Positions 10,604 to 17,780 of a stretch of 64,000 bases of DNA are shown here, piece after piece; the first letter of the stretch is position 1; each line of letters starts with the position of its first letter. Below the pieces are notes generated by a model. That model worked only from the letters and a program-made list of their open reading frames with translations, ran no database searches and was not told the origin of the DNA. The stretch is taken from positions 591,749-655,748 of the forward strand of contig NZ_FNFX01000002.1 in assembly GCF_900100975.1 (NCBI RefSeq), written 5' to 3'. The position numbers and the translations under genes are program-made. The stretch is from Methylophilus rhizosphaerae. GTDB lineage: Bacteria; Pseudomonadota; Gammaproteobacteria; Burkholderiales; Methylophilaceae.

Positions 10604-10918
10604 TTATTGCGTCGGGTTGAGTGCGCGAAGCACCGATTGCAATACACCAGGGAATTTCTGTTCAATCTCTTCCACCCTGAGCGCATTCATATGCTCGGTG
10701 CCTTCAATTAATGTTTCAACGATGCCAGCCGCCCTTAGAATTTTAAAGTGATGCGACATGCTGGACTTGGGGCGATTCAGGTCGAGCTCACCGCAGGTCA
10801 TCTTGCGCCCGGCATTGGCCAGGCGCCCCACAATCTCCAGGCGGGTCGGGTCAGACAGTGCATACATGATGTCTGTCAGTTCTACTTGATCAATACTCGG
10901 ATGCTTGATTTGCCGCAT
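10604..10918 (-). CDS. ArsR-family HTH repressor
   Basis: 104-residue winged-helix regulator with the ArsR core: ALSDPTRLEIVGRLA (helices 1-2), the recognition helix region RPKSSMSHHFKILRAAGIV (about 49-67) and a short wing. There is no ELCVCDL-type metal-binding cysteine motif, and only one cysteine (TCGEL), so classic As/Cd sensing is unlikely; small-molecule or redox sensing is more probable. The gene is divergent from an MFS exporter, and a perfect 14-bp inverted repeat lies between them, the probable operator for both. Confidence 0.88.
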   Translation of the reverse strand: MRQIKHPSIDQVELTDIMYALSDPTRLEIVGRLANAGRKMTCGELDLNRPKSSMSHHFKILRAAGIVETLIEGTEHMNALRVEEIEQKFPGVLQSVLRALNPTQ

Positions 10919-10947
10919 GACTAAAATTTATCACAACGCTTGATATT

Positions 10948-10981
10948 ATTCTATAGTTCGATTATATTCGAACTATAGAAT
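10948..10981. promoter_or_regulatory. Perfect inverted-repeat operator between arsR-type gene and MFS gene
   Basis: Arms ATTCTATAGTTCGA (10948-10961) and TCGAACTATAGAAT (10968-10981) are perfect reverse complements around a 6-base spacer. The site lies 29 bases before the repressor ATG and 21 bases before the MFS ATG, in the AT-rich divergent promoter region. Position and symmetry are those expected for a dimeric ArsR-family operator that blocks both promoters. Binding is inferred. Confidence 0.75.
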
Positions 10982-11002
10982 TTAATTAAGAGTAGCGTTG
11001 TA

Positions 11003-12193
11003 ATGAAAAAACAAGTTTCAGCACAAGGCATTCCGCTCGCCTTGTATGCGCTGATGGCAGGTGCCTTCGGTATAGGCACCACAGAATTTGTGATTATGGG
11101 CTTGTTGCCTGAAGTCAGCAGAGATTTACAGGTCAGCATTCCAATGGCTGGGCTATTAATCAGTGGCTATGCCTTGGGTGTGGCGGTCGGTGCGCCTGTC
11201 ATGTCTATCCTGATGGCCAAATTTTCGCGCAAGAATTCCCTGCTCTGGCTGATGGGCATATTTACTCTGGGAAACCTGATCTGCGCCATCGCGCCGGATT
11301 ACACCACACTGATGATTGCCAGGGTAATCACGTCGTTTGCGCATGGTACTTTCTTTGGCATAGGTGCAGTGGTGGCGACCAGTCTGGTGCCTAAAGACAA
11401 ACGCGCATTGGCGATTGCTTTGATGTTTACCGGCCTCACTGTTGCCAATGTGGTTGGTGTACCGGCTGGCACATGGCTGGGCCAGATGCTGGGCTGGCGC
11501 TCAACTTTTTGGGCGGTGACCATGATAGGCCCGGTGGCATTGGCAGCGCTGTATTTTCTGGTGCCTGGTGACCATCATGCAGAAAAAGTAGCGGTTAAAG
11601 CCGAGATCAATGCCTTGTTGCAACCGCAGGTGATTGCCGGGTTACTGCTGACCATCATTGCGGATACCGGCTTGTTCGCGATCCTGACCTATGTCGCGCC
11701 AATTTTGACCGATGTGGCCCATTTCTCATCCACTGCCGTCTCGCCAGTCTTTTTGTTATTTGGGGTAGGCATGGTGATCGGCAACATCATTGGAGCAAAA
11801 CTCGCAGATATCAATCTCGATAAAACATTGATAGGTGCGTTGATTTTTATCATCGCCATCCTGGCCTCTTTCTCGCTGTTTTCGCATAACCAGATTGCTG
11901 TCATCAGCCTGGTCGGCTTGCTCGGCGTGGCAGGTTTTGCCATGGTGCCTTCGCTACAGATAAAAATCCTGGAGAAAGCCAGCGGCGCGCCTACCCTCGC
12001 CTCCGCCATGAACATCGGCGCATTCAATGTGGGGAATGCTGCGGGCGCCTGGGTGGGTGGCCTGGTGATTTCTCATGGCCTGGGGTTGATCTCGATCGGC
12101 TGGATTGCCGCCTGCATCGTATTTGTCGGACTCATATTGGCGGTGGTCGAAATGCGACTGGTTTCAAACCGCCCCCATTCAACACCTGCGTAA
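11003..12193 (+). CDS. MFS drug/sugar efflux transporter (DHA1, AraJ-like)
   Basis: 396-residue twelve-helix transporter. The N-terminal helix carries FGIGTTEFVIMGLLPEV, typical of the AraJ/YdhP-like arabinose-efflux group of DHA1 antiporters. A motif-A-like loop follows helix 2 (MAKFSRKNSLL). It is divergent from the ArsR-type repressor and only 27 bases upstream of an Old Yellow Enzyme gene, so repressor, exporter and reductase probably form one inducible detoxification unit. Substrate unknown. Confidence 0.9.
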   Translation: MKKQVSAQGIPLALYALMAGAFGIGTTEFVIMGLLPEVSRDLQVSIPMAGLLISGYALGVAVGAPVMSILMAKFSRKNSLLWLMGIFTLGNLICAIAPDYTTLMIARVITSFAHGTFFGIGAVVATSLVPKDKRALAIALMFTGLTVANVVGVPAGTWLGQMLGWRSTFWAVTMIGPVALAALYFLVPGDHHAEKVAVKAEINALLQPQVIAGLLLTIIADTGLFAILTYVAPILTDVAHFSSTAVSPVFLLFGVGMVIGNIIGAKLADINLDKTLIGALIFIIAILASFSLFSHNQIAVISLVGLLGVAGFAMVPSLQIKILEKASGAPTLASAMNIGAFNVGNAAGAWVGGLVISHGLGLISIGWIAACIVFVGLILAVVEMRLVSNRPHSTPA

Positions 12194-12220
12194 ACACGCT
12201 TTCATTATCAAAGGACCATC

Positions 12221-13327
12221 ATGGCTGACTTATTTTCTAGCTACCGATTAAAAGATGTCACTCTCAGGAACCGCATCGCGATTCCACCGATGTGCCAGTA
12301 CATGGCCGAAGACGGCCTGGTGAATGACTGGCATCTGGCGCATTACACCTCCCTCGCCCGTGGCGGCAGCGGCCTGGTGATTGTGGAAGCCACTGGGGTG
12401 GCGCCAGAAGGCCGTATCACACCAGGGTGCCTGGGCATCTGGAATGATGCACAAGCCGAAAAACTGCGTGAAATTGCTGCAGCCATCAAAGCGGCAGGTG
12501 CAGTGCCTGGTATCCAGATTGCCCATGCGGGCCGCAAAGCCAGTGCCAACCGCCCCTGGGAAGGCGATGACCATATTCCTGAAAACGATCCACGTGCCTG
12601 GCCAACCATTGCGCCATCGGCGATTGCGTTTGGTGGCGATCTGCCACGTGTGCCAAAAGAGATGACAGTAGCCGACATCAACCGCGTGAAAGCTGATTTT
12701 GTGGCTGCGGCCAAACGTGCACTGGATGCCGGTTTTGAGTGGCTGGAAATCCACTTTGCGCATGGTTACCTCGGGCAAAGCTTTACCTCCGCGCATTCAA
12801 ACCATCGTACAGATCAATATGGTGGCAGTTTTGAAAACCGCTCGCGCTTTACCATTGAAACACTGGAAGCGGTGCGGGCTGTCTGGCCGGAAAACCTGCC
12901 GCTCACAGCGAGATTCGGTGTGATTGAATACGATGGCAAAGACGAAGAAACCTTGAATGACTCTATTCAACTGGTAAAAGCATGGAAACAGCGTGGACTG
13001 GATATGCTAAGCGTCAGCGTTGGCTTTACAATTCCGGAAACCAATATTCCCTGGGGCCCCGCTTTCCTCGGTCCAGTTGCGCAGCGTGTGCGCAATGAAG
13101 CTGGCATTCCGGTTTCATCTGCATGGGGTTTTGGTGCGCCATCCCTGGCAGATAATGCTATCCGCCAGGAGCATCTGGACCTGGCAATGATAGGCCGTGC
13201 CCATCTGGAAAACCCGCACTGGCCCTATTTCGCGGCCAAGGCATTGCATCAGGAAAATCCGGCCTGGGTGTTACCTGCGCCATATGCGCACTGGCTCTCA
13301 AGATATAGAAGCCCAACCCAGGAATAG
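12221..13327 (+). CDS. NADH:flavin oxidoreductase, Old Yellow Enzyme family (YqjM/XenA-like)
   Basis: 368-residue FMN-dependent ene-reductase. The N-terminal PPMCQY holds the cysteine typical of the YqjM/XenA class that tunes the flavin, IQIAHAGRKAS binds FMN, and WLEIHFAHGYLGQSF carries the two substrate-binding histidines. A second FMN motif is GFGAPS, and the C-terminal RYRSP resembles the arginine finger of this class. It would reduce activated C=C bonds of electrophiles with NAD(P)H. It follows the MFS gene by 27 bases after an AAAGGACC ribosome site, and so belongs to the ArsR-controlled unit. Confidence 0.93.
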   Translation: MADLFSSYRLKDVTLRNRIAIPPMCQYMAEDGLVNDWHLAHYTSLARGGSGLVIVEATGVAPEGRITPGCLGIWNDAQAEKLREIAAAIKAAGAVPGIQIAHAGRKASANRPWEGDDHIPENDPRAWPTIAPSAIAFGGDLPRVPKEMTVADINRVKADFVAAAKRALDAGFEWLEIHFAHGYLGQSFTSAHSNHRTDQYGGSFENRSRFTIETLEAVRAVWPENLPLTARFGVIEYDGKDEETLNDSIQLVKAWKQRGLDMLSVSVGFTIPETNIPWGPAFLGPVAQRVRNEAGIPVSSAWGFGAPSLADNAIRQEHLDLAMIGRAHLENPHWPYFAAKALHQENPAWVLPAPYAHWLSRYRSPTQE

Positions 13328-13352
13328 CAGGTCTTTTCACATCATCACATAC

Positions 13353-13382
13353 AATAAAACCTGCCTGTTGGCAGGTTTTATT
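13353..13382. terminator. Bidirectional intrinsic terminator
   Basis: Perfect 13-bp stem AATAAAACCTGCC / GGCAGGTTTTATT around a TGTT loop, with T-rich tails on both strands. It separates the convergent Old Yellow Enzyme gene and msrAB and can terminate both. Confidence 0.85.
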
Positions 13383-13411
13383 GCTATAACGATATCAATG
13401 CCTGGAATTCA

Positions 13412-14680
13412 CTATTTCTTATCCGGCAAAAACTTCAATACCGCACTGTTGATGCAATAACGTTTGCCCGTCGGTGGCGGGCCGTCATCAAAGACATGCC
13501 CCAGATGAATACCGGAACTGGCACTCAGTACTTCGGTGCGGTGCATGCCATGGCTACTGTCATCTTTCATCACCAAAGCACCTGGCAGAGGGTCAAAAAA
13601 GCTGGGCCAGCCGGTCTTGCTATTGAATTTCTTATCGCTCCTGAACAGGCGCTCACCCGAAACCGGGTCTACATAATAGCCGGAGGCATGATTATCCAGC
13701 AGCGATCCGCTGAATGGTGTTTCCGTCCCTTTCTCGAACGCGATTTTCCTTTGCTCCGGGCTCAGCATCTGCACGCCTAGCCAGCGCCAGAAGCGCTGTT
13801 TATTACCGTCATAACCGGTATAGCGCGCTTCTTCTTTGCCATTTTCAAACAGCACTATCGTTGGCGTGGCCCATAAATCCTCTTTGAGCGCCCAGCCTGC
13901 CGGTGCTTGTGTCGAATAGGTTTTGGTAATATTCACCTCAGATTTCCACTGGCTCATGATGTCTTTCTCAAAGGCTTTGCAGAAGTTGCACACCTCAGAC
14001 TCAAATACCACCAGTTGCTGTTTCGCCAGTTTTTTACCATCCAGCGGTGCGATTGCCACAGGGCTGACTGGTGTACTGTTACCGGGGAATGCCACACCAG
14101 TGCCTCCCAATCCACAATACCCGTTAGGGTTTTTCTTCAGGTATTGCTGATGGTAGTTTTCAGCCAGGTAGAATGCCTTGAGCGGTGCAATCTCAGTTGT
14201 GATTTTACCCAACCCGGCCTTGCTCAAGGCCTGCTGGTAAACTTCCCTGGTTTGCAGGGCGGCCTGTTGCTGGGCCTCGGAGCTATAGAAAATGGCACTG
14301 CGGTAATTCGAGCCGATATCGTTGCCCTGCCGATTGCCTTGCGTGGGGTCATGATTCTGCCAGAACGCAGCCAGCACTTTTTCCAGCGTGGCTGCATTGT
14401 TCTCAAAGGTCACTTTCACGACTTCGGCATGTGTCGCCGGTTTATTGGAATGCCCTTCCTTGGAAACTGTTTCGTAGGTGGGCGCTTGATTGCTGCCTCC
14501 CGCATAGCCGACTTCGGTTTTAATCACGCCCGGCACTTCCCCTATGCGCTTTTCCGCGCCCCAGAAGCAACCCATGCCCAATACAATGGTATCGGTTACC
14601 GGTGTGCTGCCTGCGTTCGCTACCGCTGAAAAAATCAGCAGCAAACAACTGGCGAGCACCTGAATTCTCTTGATCCACAT
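13412..14680 (-). CDS. msrAB: Secreted MsrA-thioredoxin-MsrB methionine sulfoxide reductase
   Basis: 422-residue multidomain repair enzyme. Residues 1-23 are a signal peptide (SAVANA at the end), so it acts in the periplasm or at the inner membrane. MsrA follows with Cys38 in GCFWGAE, then a thioredoxin-like domain with Cys231-Asn-Phe-Cys234 and LWATPTIVLFENG, then MsrB with TGWPSF, HGMHR, HLGHVF and catalytic Cys409 (RYCINSA). The order MsrA-Trx-MsrB differs from Neisseria PilB (Trx-MsrA-MsrB). I use ATG 14680, since AAGGAGG lies 7 bases before it; ATG 14686 overlaps the doxX stop. Last gene of the MNIO/Cys-rich peptide operon. Confidence 0.93.
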   Translation of the reverse strand: MWIKRIQVLASCLLLIFSAVANAGSTPVTDTIVLGMGCFWGAEKRIGEVPGVIKTEVGYAGGSNQAPTYETVSKEGHSNKPATHAEVVKVTFENNAATLEKVLAAFWQNHDPTQGNRQGNDIGSNYRSAIFYSSEAQQQAALQTREVYQQALSKAGLGKITTEIAPLKAFYLAENYHQQYLKKNPNGYCGLGGTGVAFPGNSTPVSPVAIAPLDGKKLAKQQLVVFESEVCNFCKAFEKDIMSQWKSEVNITKTYSTQAPAGWALKEDLWATPTIVLFENGKEEARYTGYDGNKQRFWRWLGVQMLSPEQRKIAFEKGTETPFSGSLLDNHASGYYVDPVSGERLFRSDKKFNSKTGWPSFFDPLPGALVMKDDSSHGMHRTEVLSASSGIHLGHVFDDGPPPTGKRYCINSAVLKFLPDKK

Positions 14681-14682
14681 AG

Positions 14683-15144
14683 TCATGCCTCCTTAATCCC
14701 AATACTATACCGCCCGCTGCCCTGGGTCAGTATCGTAAACAACATCAGTGCCAGCATCAGCGGCACTTTAAAACCCAGCCCGGCATCGGTTTCAATCTGA
14801 TTCCAGCCAGACCAGCCCAGGTCAAAATGAACGGTATATACCGCTACAAAAGTGATAAACAGCAACCCTATCGCTGCCAGGCGGCTATAAAAGCCCAGCA
14901 GCAATGCCAGCCCGAAAGTGATCTCACCCGCGCCTGCCATGACCCAATTCAGGTCAGCGCCAAGAAAATGCAGTGGAAAAGGAAACTGCAGGCCACTGAA
15001 CCACTCCGGTGCATGCACACCCCCACTGAGTTTGGTATATCCGGCCAGAATAAATTCCTGCCCGGCCCATATCCTGAGTGCCAACAGGCCAAGATCACGT
15101 GTTTTCTGCATCAGTTTGACGTGCAAGGAATGCCAGGAATTCAT
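14683..15144 (-). CDS. DoxX-family membrane protein (BufD-like)
   Basis: 153 aa with four hydrophobic segments and the DoxX pattern ALRIWAGQEFILAGYTKL followed by GAGEITFGLALLLGFYSRLAA. DoxX proteins often accompany MNIO-modified metal-binding peptides and DUF2063 proteins, where they are thought to support secretion or redox steps at the membrane. The start at 15144 is supported by GGAGAC upstream. It overlaps the DUF2063-like gene by 50 bases and the msrAB start by a few bases, which indicates tight translational coupling. Confidence 0.88.
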   Translation of the reverse strand: MNSWHSLHVKLMQKTRDLGLLALRIWAGQEFILAGYTKLSGGVHAPEWFSGLQFPFPLHFLGADLNWVMAGAGEITFGLALLLGFYSRLAAIGLLFITFVAVYTVHFDLGWSGWNQIETDAGLGFKVPLMLALMLFTILTQGSGRYSIGIKEA

Positions 15145-15379
15145 CTTTAAGGTCTCCGTAATAATGTGAGGTCCAGGCCGATTGGCGCACAAACGCCTGG
15201 ATTAATTCTTTCCATGCTGCTTCGCCCAGCTGCTGGCGAAGTTCAGGATAATGGACTTCTATCATTTGGCTGGCACCGAGAAACACCAGGTACCGATAAG
15301 CCCGCATGCCCGCTTCTGTATATCCGGCAGGAACGACCTCGGTCGCCCCTCTTATGTATTGGTAAAAGCCGTCAGGCAT
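15095..15379 (-). CDS. Short DUF2063-like partner of the MNIO enzyme (BufC-like)
   Basis: 94-residue protein whose core MRAYRYLVFLGASQMIEV, YPELRQQLGEAAWKELIQAF and GDLKDEFLAFLA resembles the N-terminal helical domain of DUF2063 proteins, which bind the precursor peptide and hand it to the MNIO enzyme. It is much shorter than the usual 240-260 residues, so either the C-terminal domain was lost or this is a minimal form. Start 15379 follows AGGAA by 7 bases and lies inside the end of the MNIO gene. Identification rests on sequence pattern plus context. Confidence 0.7.
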   Translation of the reverse strand: MPDGFYQYIRGATEVVPAGYTEAGMRAYRYLVFLGASQMIEVHYPELRQQLGEAAWKELIQAFVRQSAWTSHYYGDLKDEFLAFLARQTDAENT

Positions 15380-16134
15380 GATAATTCCTGATTCAATGTT
15401 GCAAGTGAAGGAATGTCGTTGTCCCACTCCAGCAAAATTGGGGTGCCGTGCTGACGATGTAGTGCCAAGGCTACTTCCCTGGTTTCAGTCTCTACATGCT
15501 CGCTATGCGTATCAATATAAAGCCCGAACCGTTCATCAAATTCGTGCCCGGCAACATGCATATAAGTCACGCGCTGCATGTCCACCTGGCTTAAAAAATG
15601 TTGTACTTCTGTTAACTGGTGGTTTTTGTGGTTAACCGCAATATTATTGATATCCAGCAAGATATTGCAGTCCGCTTTTTCCACCACTTTCATCAGAAAT
15701 TCCACCTCACTCATTTCACCAACATTGGTGTAATAAGTGGTATTTTCCACTGCGATCCTGAGGCCTAATACATCCTGCACCTCTTTGATACGGTCACTAA
15801 GGCGAACCACTTCCTGGTCAGTAAATGGTATCGGGAACAAATCATAAAGCTGGTGCGCGTCCCCACTGGCAGCCAGATGATCGGAATAATAAGTCGTATC
15901 CAGGTCATCCATCAGTGCACGCACAGCCTTGAGAAAATCATGTTGTATCGCACCTTGCCCGCCAAGGCTGAGTGACACACCATGCAGCCTGACTGGGCGA
16001 CCTGATTCCATTAGCTGATAAAGAGGTGTCCTGTCGCGTCGAATCCAGTTCTCAGGCGCAACCTCGAAGAAATCTGCCTGCACAACAGACATATCCCAAT
16101 CAGCCATTTCCTTACGGTAACCCAGTCCAGCCAT
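15352..16134 (-). CDS. MNIO-family (DUF692) peptide-modifying oxidase (BufB-like)
   Basis: 260-residue TIM-barrel enzyme of the multinuclear non-heme iron oxidative family. Typical segments: GLGYRKEM at the N-terminus, FFEVAPENW, RLHGVSLSLGG, YYSDHLA, RIAVENTTYY, LLDINNIAVN, MHVAGHEF, DTHSEHV and LLEWDNDIP, giving the histidines and acids that bind the iron cluster. Known members convert cysteines of small precursor peptides to thiooxazole or oxazolone/thioamide groups that bind copper. The gene lies directly after a Cys-rich secreted peptide gene and overlaps the DUF2063-like partner, so that peptide is the likely substrate. Modification chemistry here is inferred. Confidence 0.92.
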   Translation of the reverse strand: MAGLGYRKEMADWDMSVVQADFFEVAPENWIRRDRTPLYQLMESGRPVRLHGVSLSLGGQGAIQHDFLKAVRALMDDLDTTYYSDHLAASGDAHQLYDLFPIPFTDQEVVRLSDRIKEVQDVLGLRIAVENTTYYTNVGEMSEVEFLMKVVEKADCNILLDINNIAVNHKNHQLTEVQHFLSQVDMQRVTYMHVAGHEFDERFGLYIDTHSEHVETETREVALALHRQHGTPILLEWDNDIPSLATLNQELSCLTAFTNT

Positions 16135-16146
16135 GGTGAAATATCC

Positions 16147-16359
16147 CTATTTTTTAGAGCAGGAAGCTTCTTTTTTGGAACAAGATGATTCTTTTTGCTC
16201 ACTGGCATCTTTTTTGGAACAGGAGGCATCTTTTTTCTCAGCAGACACTTCCTTTTTGCTGCATGTGCCAGCGCTGCATTTCTTTTCCGGTGGTGTACCC
16301 GCAAATGCAGAGGTAGCGATAATGGTCGTGGCAAGTGCTGCTAACTGTTTAATATTCAT
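16147..16359 (-). CDS. Secreted Cys-rich CSKK-repeat precursor peptide (bufferin-like)
   Basis: 70-residue peptide starting at ATG 16359, 8 bases after AGGAG. Residues 1-20 form a signal peptide ending in ATSAFAG. The mature part, about 50 residues, is almost only Lys, Ser, Glu, Asp, Ala and five cysteines. Four of the cysteines lie in CSKK repeats, and the last CSKK ends the protein. This differs from the DUF2282 four-cysteine bufferins and from EGKCG-type peptides. Twelve bases separate it from the MNIO gene. Inference: substrate of the MNIO enzyme, making a periplasmic metal- (probably copper-) binding RiPP. The longer in-frame start at 16407 lacks a ribosome site and would spoil the signal peptide. 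Confidence 0.8.
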   Translation of the reverse strand: MNIKQLAALATTIIATSAFAGTPPEKKCSAGTCSKKEVSAEKKDASCSKKDASEQKESSCSKKEASCSKK

Positions 16360-16428
16360 TTTAAAACTCCTGTTAAGATTGAAAAGCATTGTGAGAAAGA
16401 CGATCAATATTCACAATGTGCTATTGCT

Positions 16429-16456
16429 AGTACGTAACCGGTGAGCAGATGGTTAC
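16429..16456 (-). promoter_or_regulatory. ECF-type promoter of the peptide-MNIO operon
   Basis: On the minus strand GTAACC (16456-16451), a 16-base spacer and CGTA (16434-16431) match the GTAACC-N16-CGWA form reported for SigF-type ECF sigma factors with NrsF anti-sigma. It points at the Cys-rich peptide gene about 70 bases downstream. The -35 also pairs with a GTAACC on the plus strand at 16434, making an inverted repeat. Recognition by the divergent ECF factor is inferred. Confidence 0.65.
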
Positions 16457-16499
16457 ACTGGGCAATAAAAAATTTATAAATATTTTTTTGCAGGTATCT

Positions 16500-16525
16500 G
16501 TAACTTTTATATCTCTCCAGGCGAA
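16500..16525 (+). promoter_or_regulatory. Possible ECF-type autoregulatory promoter of the sigma gene
   Basis: GTAACT (16500-16505), 16 bases, CGAA (16522-16525) on the plus strand repeats the motif of the divergent operon with one change. The start point would fall almost on the ATG at 16534, which would give a leaderless transcript, or translation could begin at a later ATG. It suggests self-activation of the sigma/anti-sigma pair. Confidence 0.45.
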
Positions 16526-16533
16526 CTATATAA

Positions 16534-17076
16534 ATGATGATGGAAGAAGAGTTGCGCAAGTTAATGTCGATGGCCCTGGATGGTCATGCTGATTCCTACC
16601 ACCTCTTCTTGCAGCGGGCTAGCATGCCATTGAGGGCATATTTAAGACGCCGCCTTAATGCAATCCCCGATGAGGTGGAGGACTTATTGCAAGAGACTTT
16701 GCTGGCCATTCATGCCAAACGCCATACGTATCGCAGGGACGAGCTATTGACGCCGTGGCTGTATGCGATTGCACGCTACAAGATGATCGACTTTTTACGC
16801 CGCCGCTCGCAACATGAAGCATTGAATGATCCTCTGGATGAAGAAACAGAATGGCTTGAAGCTTCGGAGGATGCAGTCAGTGATTCAAAAAAGGATCTGG
16901 GAAAAATGCTGGAGACATTACCTGAAAACCAGCGTCTGTCGATACAACATACCAAGCTGGATGGCTTATCGGTGGCAGAAGCGGCAGCGATGACGGGCAT
17001 GTCAGTGTCTGCGATCAAAGTTGGCGTACATCGCGGTATGAAGGCACTGGCAAAAATGTGGAAGGAACAAGCATGA
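16534..17076 (+). CDS. ECF RNA polymerase sigma factor (SigF-like)
   Basis: 180-residue extracytoplasmic-function sigma factor. Region 2 spans about 30-95 (DEVEDLLQETLLAIHAKRHTY and PWLYAIARYKMIDFLRR), and region 4 about 125-175 (LPENQRLSIQHTKLDGLSVAEAAAMTGMS). It overlaps the NrsF-like anti-sigma gene by 4 bases (ATGA) and is divergent from the peptide-MNIO-DoxX-MsrAB operon. In Caulobacter a related SigF/NrsF pair answers copper and other metal or oxidative stress and controls the same kinds of genes, so that role is likely here. Three ATG codons in a row start the gene; which one is used is unclear. Confidence 0.92.
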   Translation: MMMEEELRKLMSMALDGHADSYHLFLQRASMPLRAYLRRRLNAIPDEVEDLLQETLLAIHAKRHTYRRDELLTPWLYAIARYKMIDFLRRRSQHEALNDPLDEETEWLEASEDAVSDSKKDLGKMLETLPENQRLSIQHTKLDGLSVAEAAAMTGMSVSAIKVGVHRGMKALAKMWKEQA

Positions 17077-17714
17077 AAACCGATGAATTGATCAAGATGC
17101 TCTCAACCAACGTTGAGCCCGTGCCGCCATATGCCGCTGAGAAACTGCTGGGCAGGGCACTGGCGATAGGGGCTGCAATTTCCCTCATATTACTGCTCGC
17201 CATCTATGGCTTGAGACCTGACCTGAAAGAAGTCAGCGGTACGTTTGCTTTCTGGATGAAAATGGGGGTACCACTGGCGAATGCAGCCTTGGGGCTGCTC
17301 TTTATCATGACGTTGGCACGCCCCGGAAAGCCTCTTAAAATGGGCTATGGGGTGCTGGTGATTCCAATAGCGGTGCTGTGGATATGGGCCATTGTGACCT
17401 GGCTTACTTCAGACCCTGCCCTGCATGCTGAACTGCTATGGGGGAATACCTGGCGGGTCTGTATCATGAACATTGCTTTTCTGGCGCTGCCAGTAGGGGC
17501 AGCTACCTTCATGGCATTACAAAACCTGGCACCGACAAAACCGGTGTTGACCGGTGCGATAGCTGGCTGGCTGGCCGGCGGTGTGGGCGCAAGTGTATAT
17601 GCCCTGCATTGCCCGGAAATGGCAGCCCCGTTCCTGGCGGTGTGGTACGTACTTGGCATGCTGGTCCCCAGTGCGGTCATGGCCTACCTGGGGCATCGCA
17701 GCTTACGCTGGTAA
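17073..17714 (+). CDS. nrsF: NrsF-like anti-sigma factor (DUF1109 membrane protein)
   Basis: 213-residue inner-membrane protein with a short cytoplasmic N-terminus (MKTDELIKMLSTNVEPVPPY) and six hydrophobic segments. This is the DUF1109/NrsF layout of anti-sigma factors that hold an ECF sigma at the membrane. Cysteines lie in the second half, including CIMNIAF and YALHCPEM; periplasmic-facing cysteines of NrsF are implicated in metal sensing in Caulobacter. Start at 17073 has GGAAGGA upstream and overlaps the sigma stop, ensuring matched synthesis. Confidence 0.85.
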   Translation: MKTDELIKMLSTNVEPVPPYAAEKLLGRALAIGAAISLILLLAIYGLRPDLKEVSGTFAFWMKMGVPLANAALGLLFIMTLARPGKPLKMGYGVLVIPIAVLWIWAIVTWLTSDPALHAELLWGNTWRVCIMNIAFLALPVGAATFMALQNLAPTKPVLTGAIAGWLAGGVGASVYALHCPEMAAPFLAVWYVLGMLVPSAVMAYLGHRSLRW

Positions 17715-17780
17715 CCCGCTCTCCAGATATTCAAACAAGCAGTTTTATGCACTACTGCTGCCAGACAGGTACACGCCTGA

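Noticed and set aside
13907..14629. Plus-strand 240-codon open frame
   Set aside because: Antisense to msrAB, which has all three catalytic motifs.
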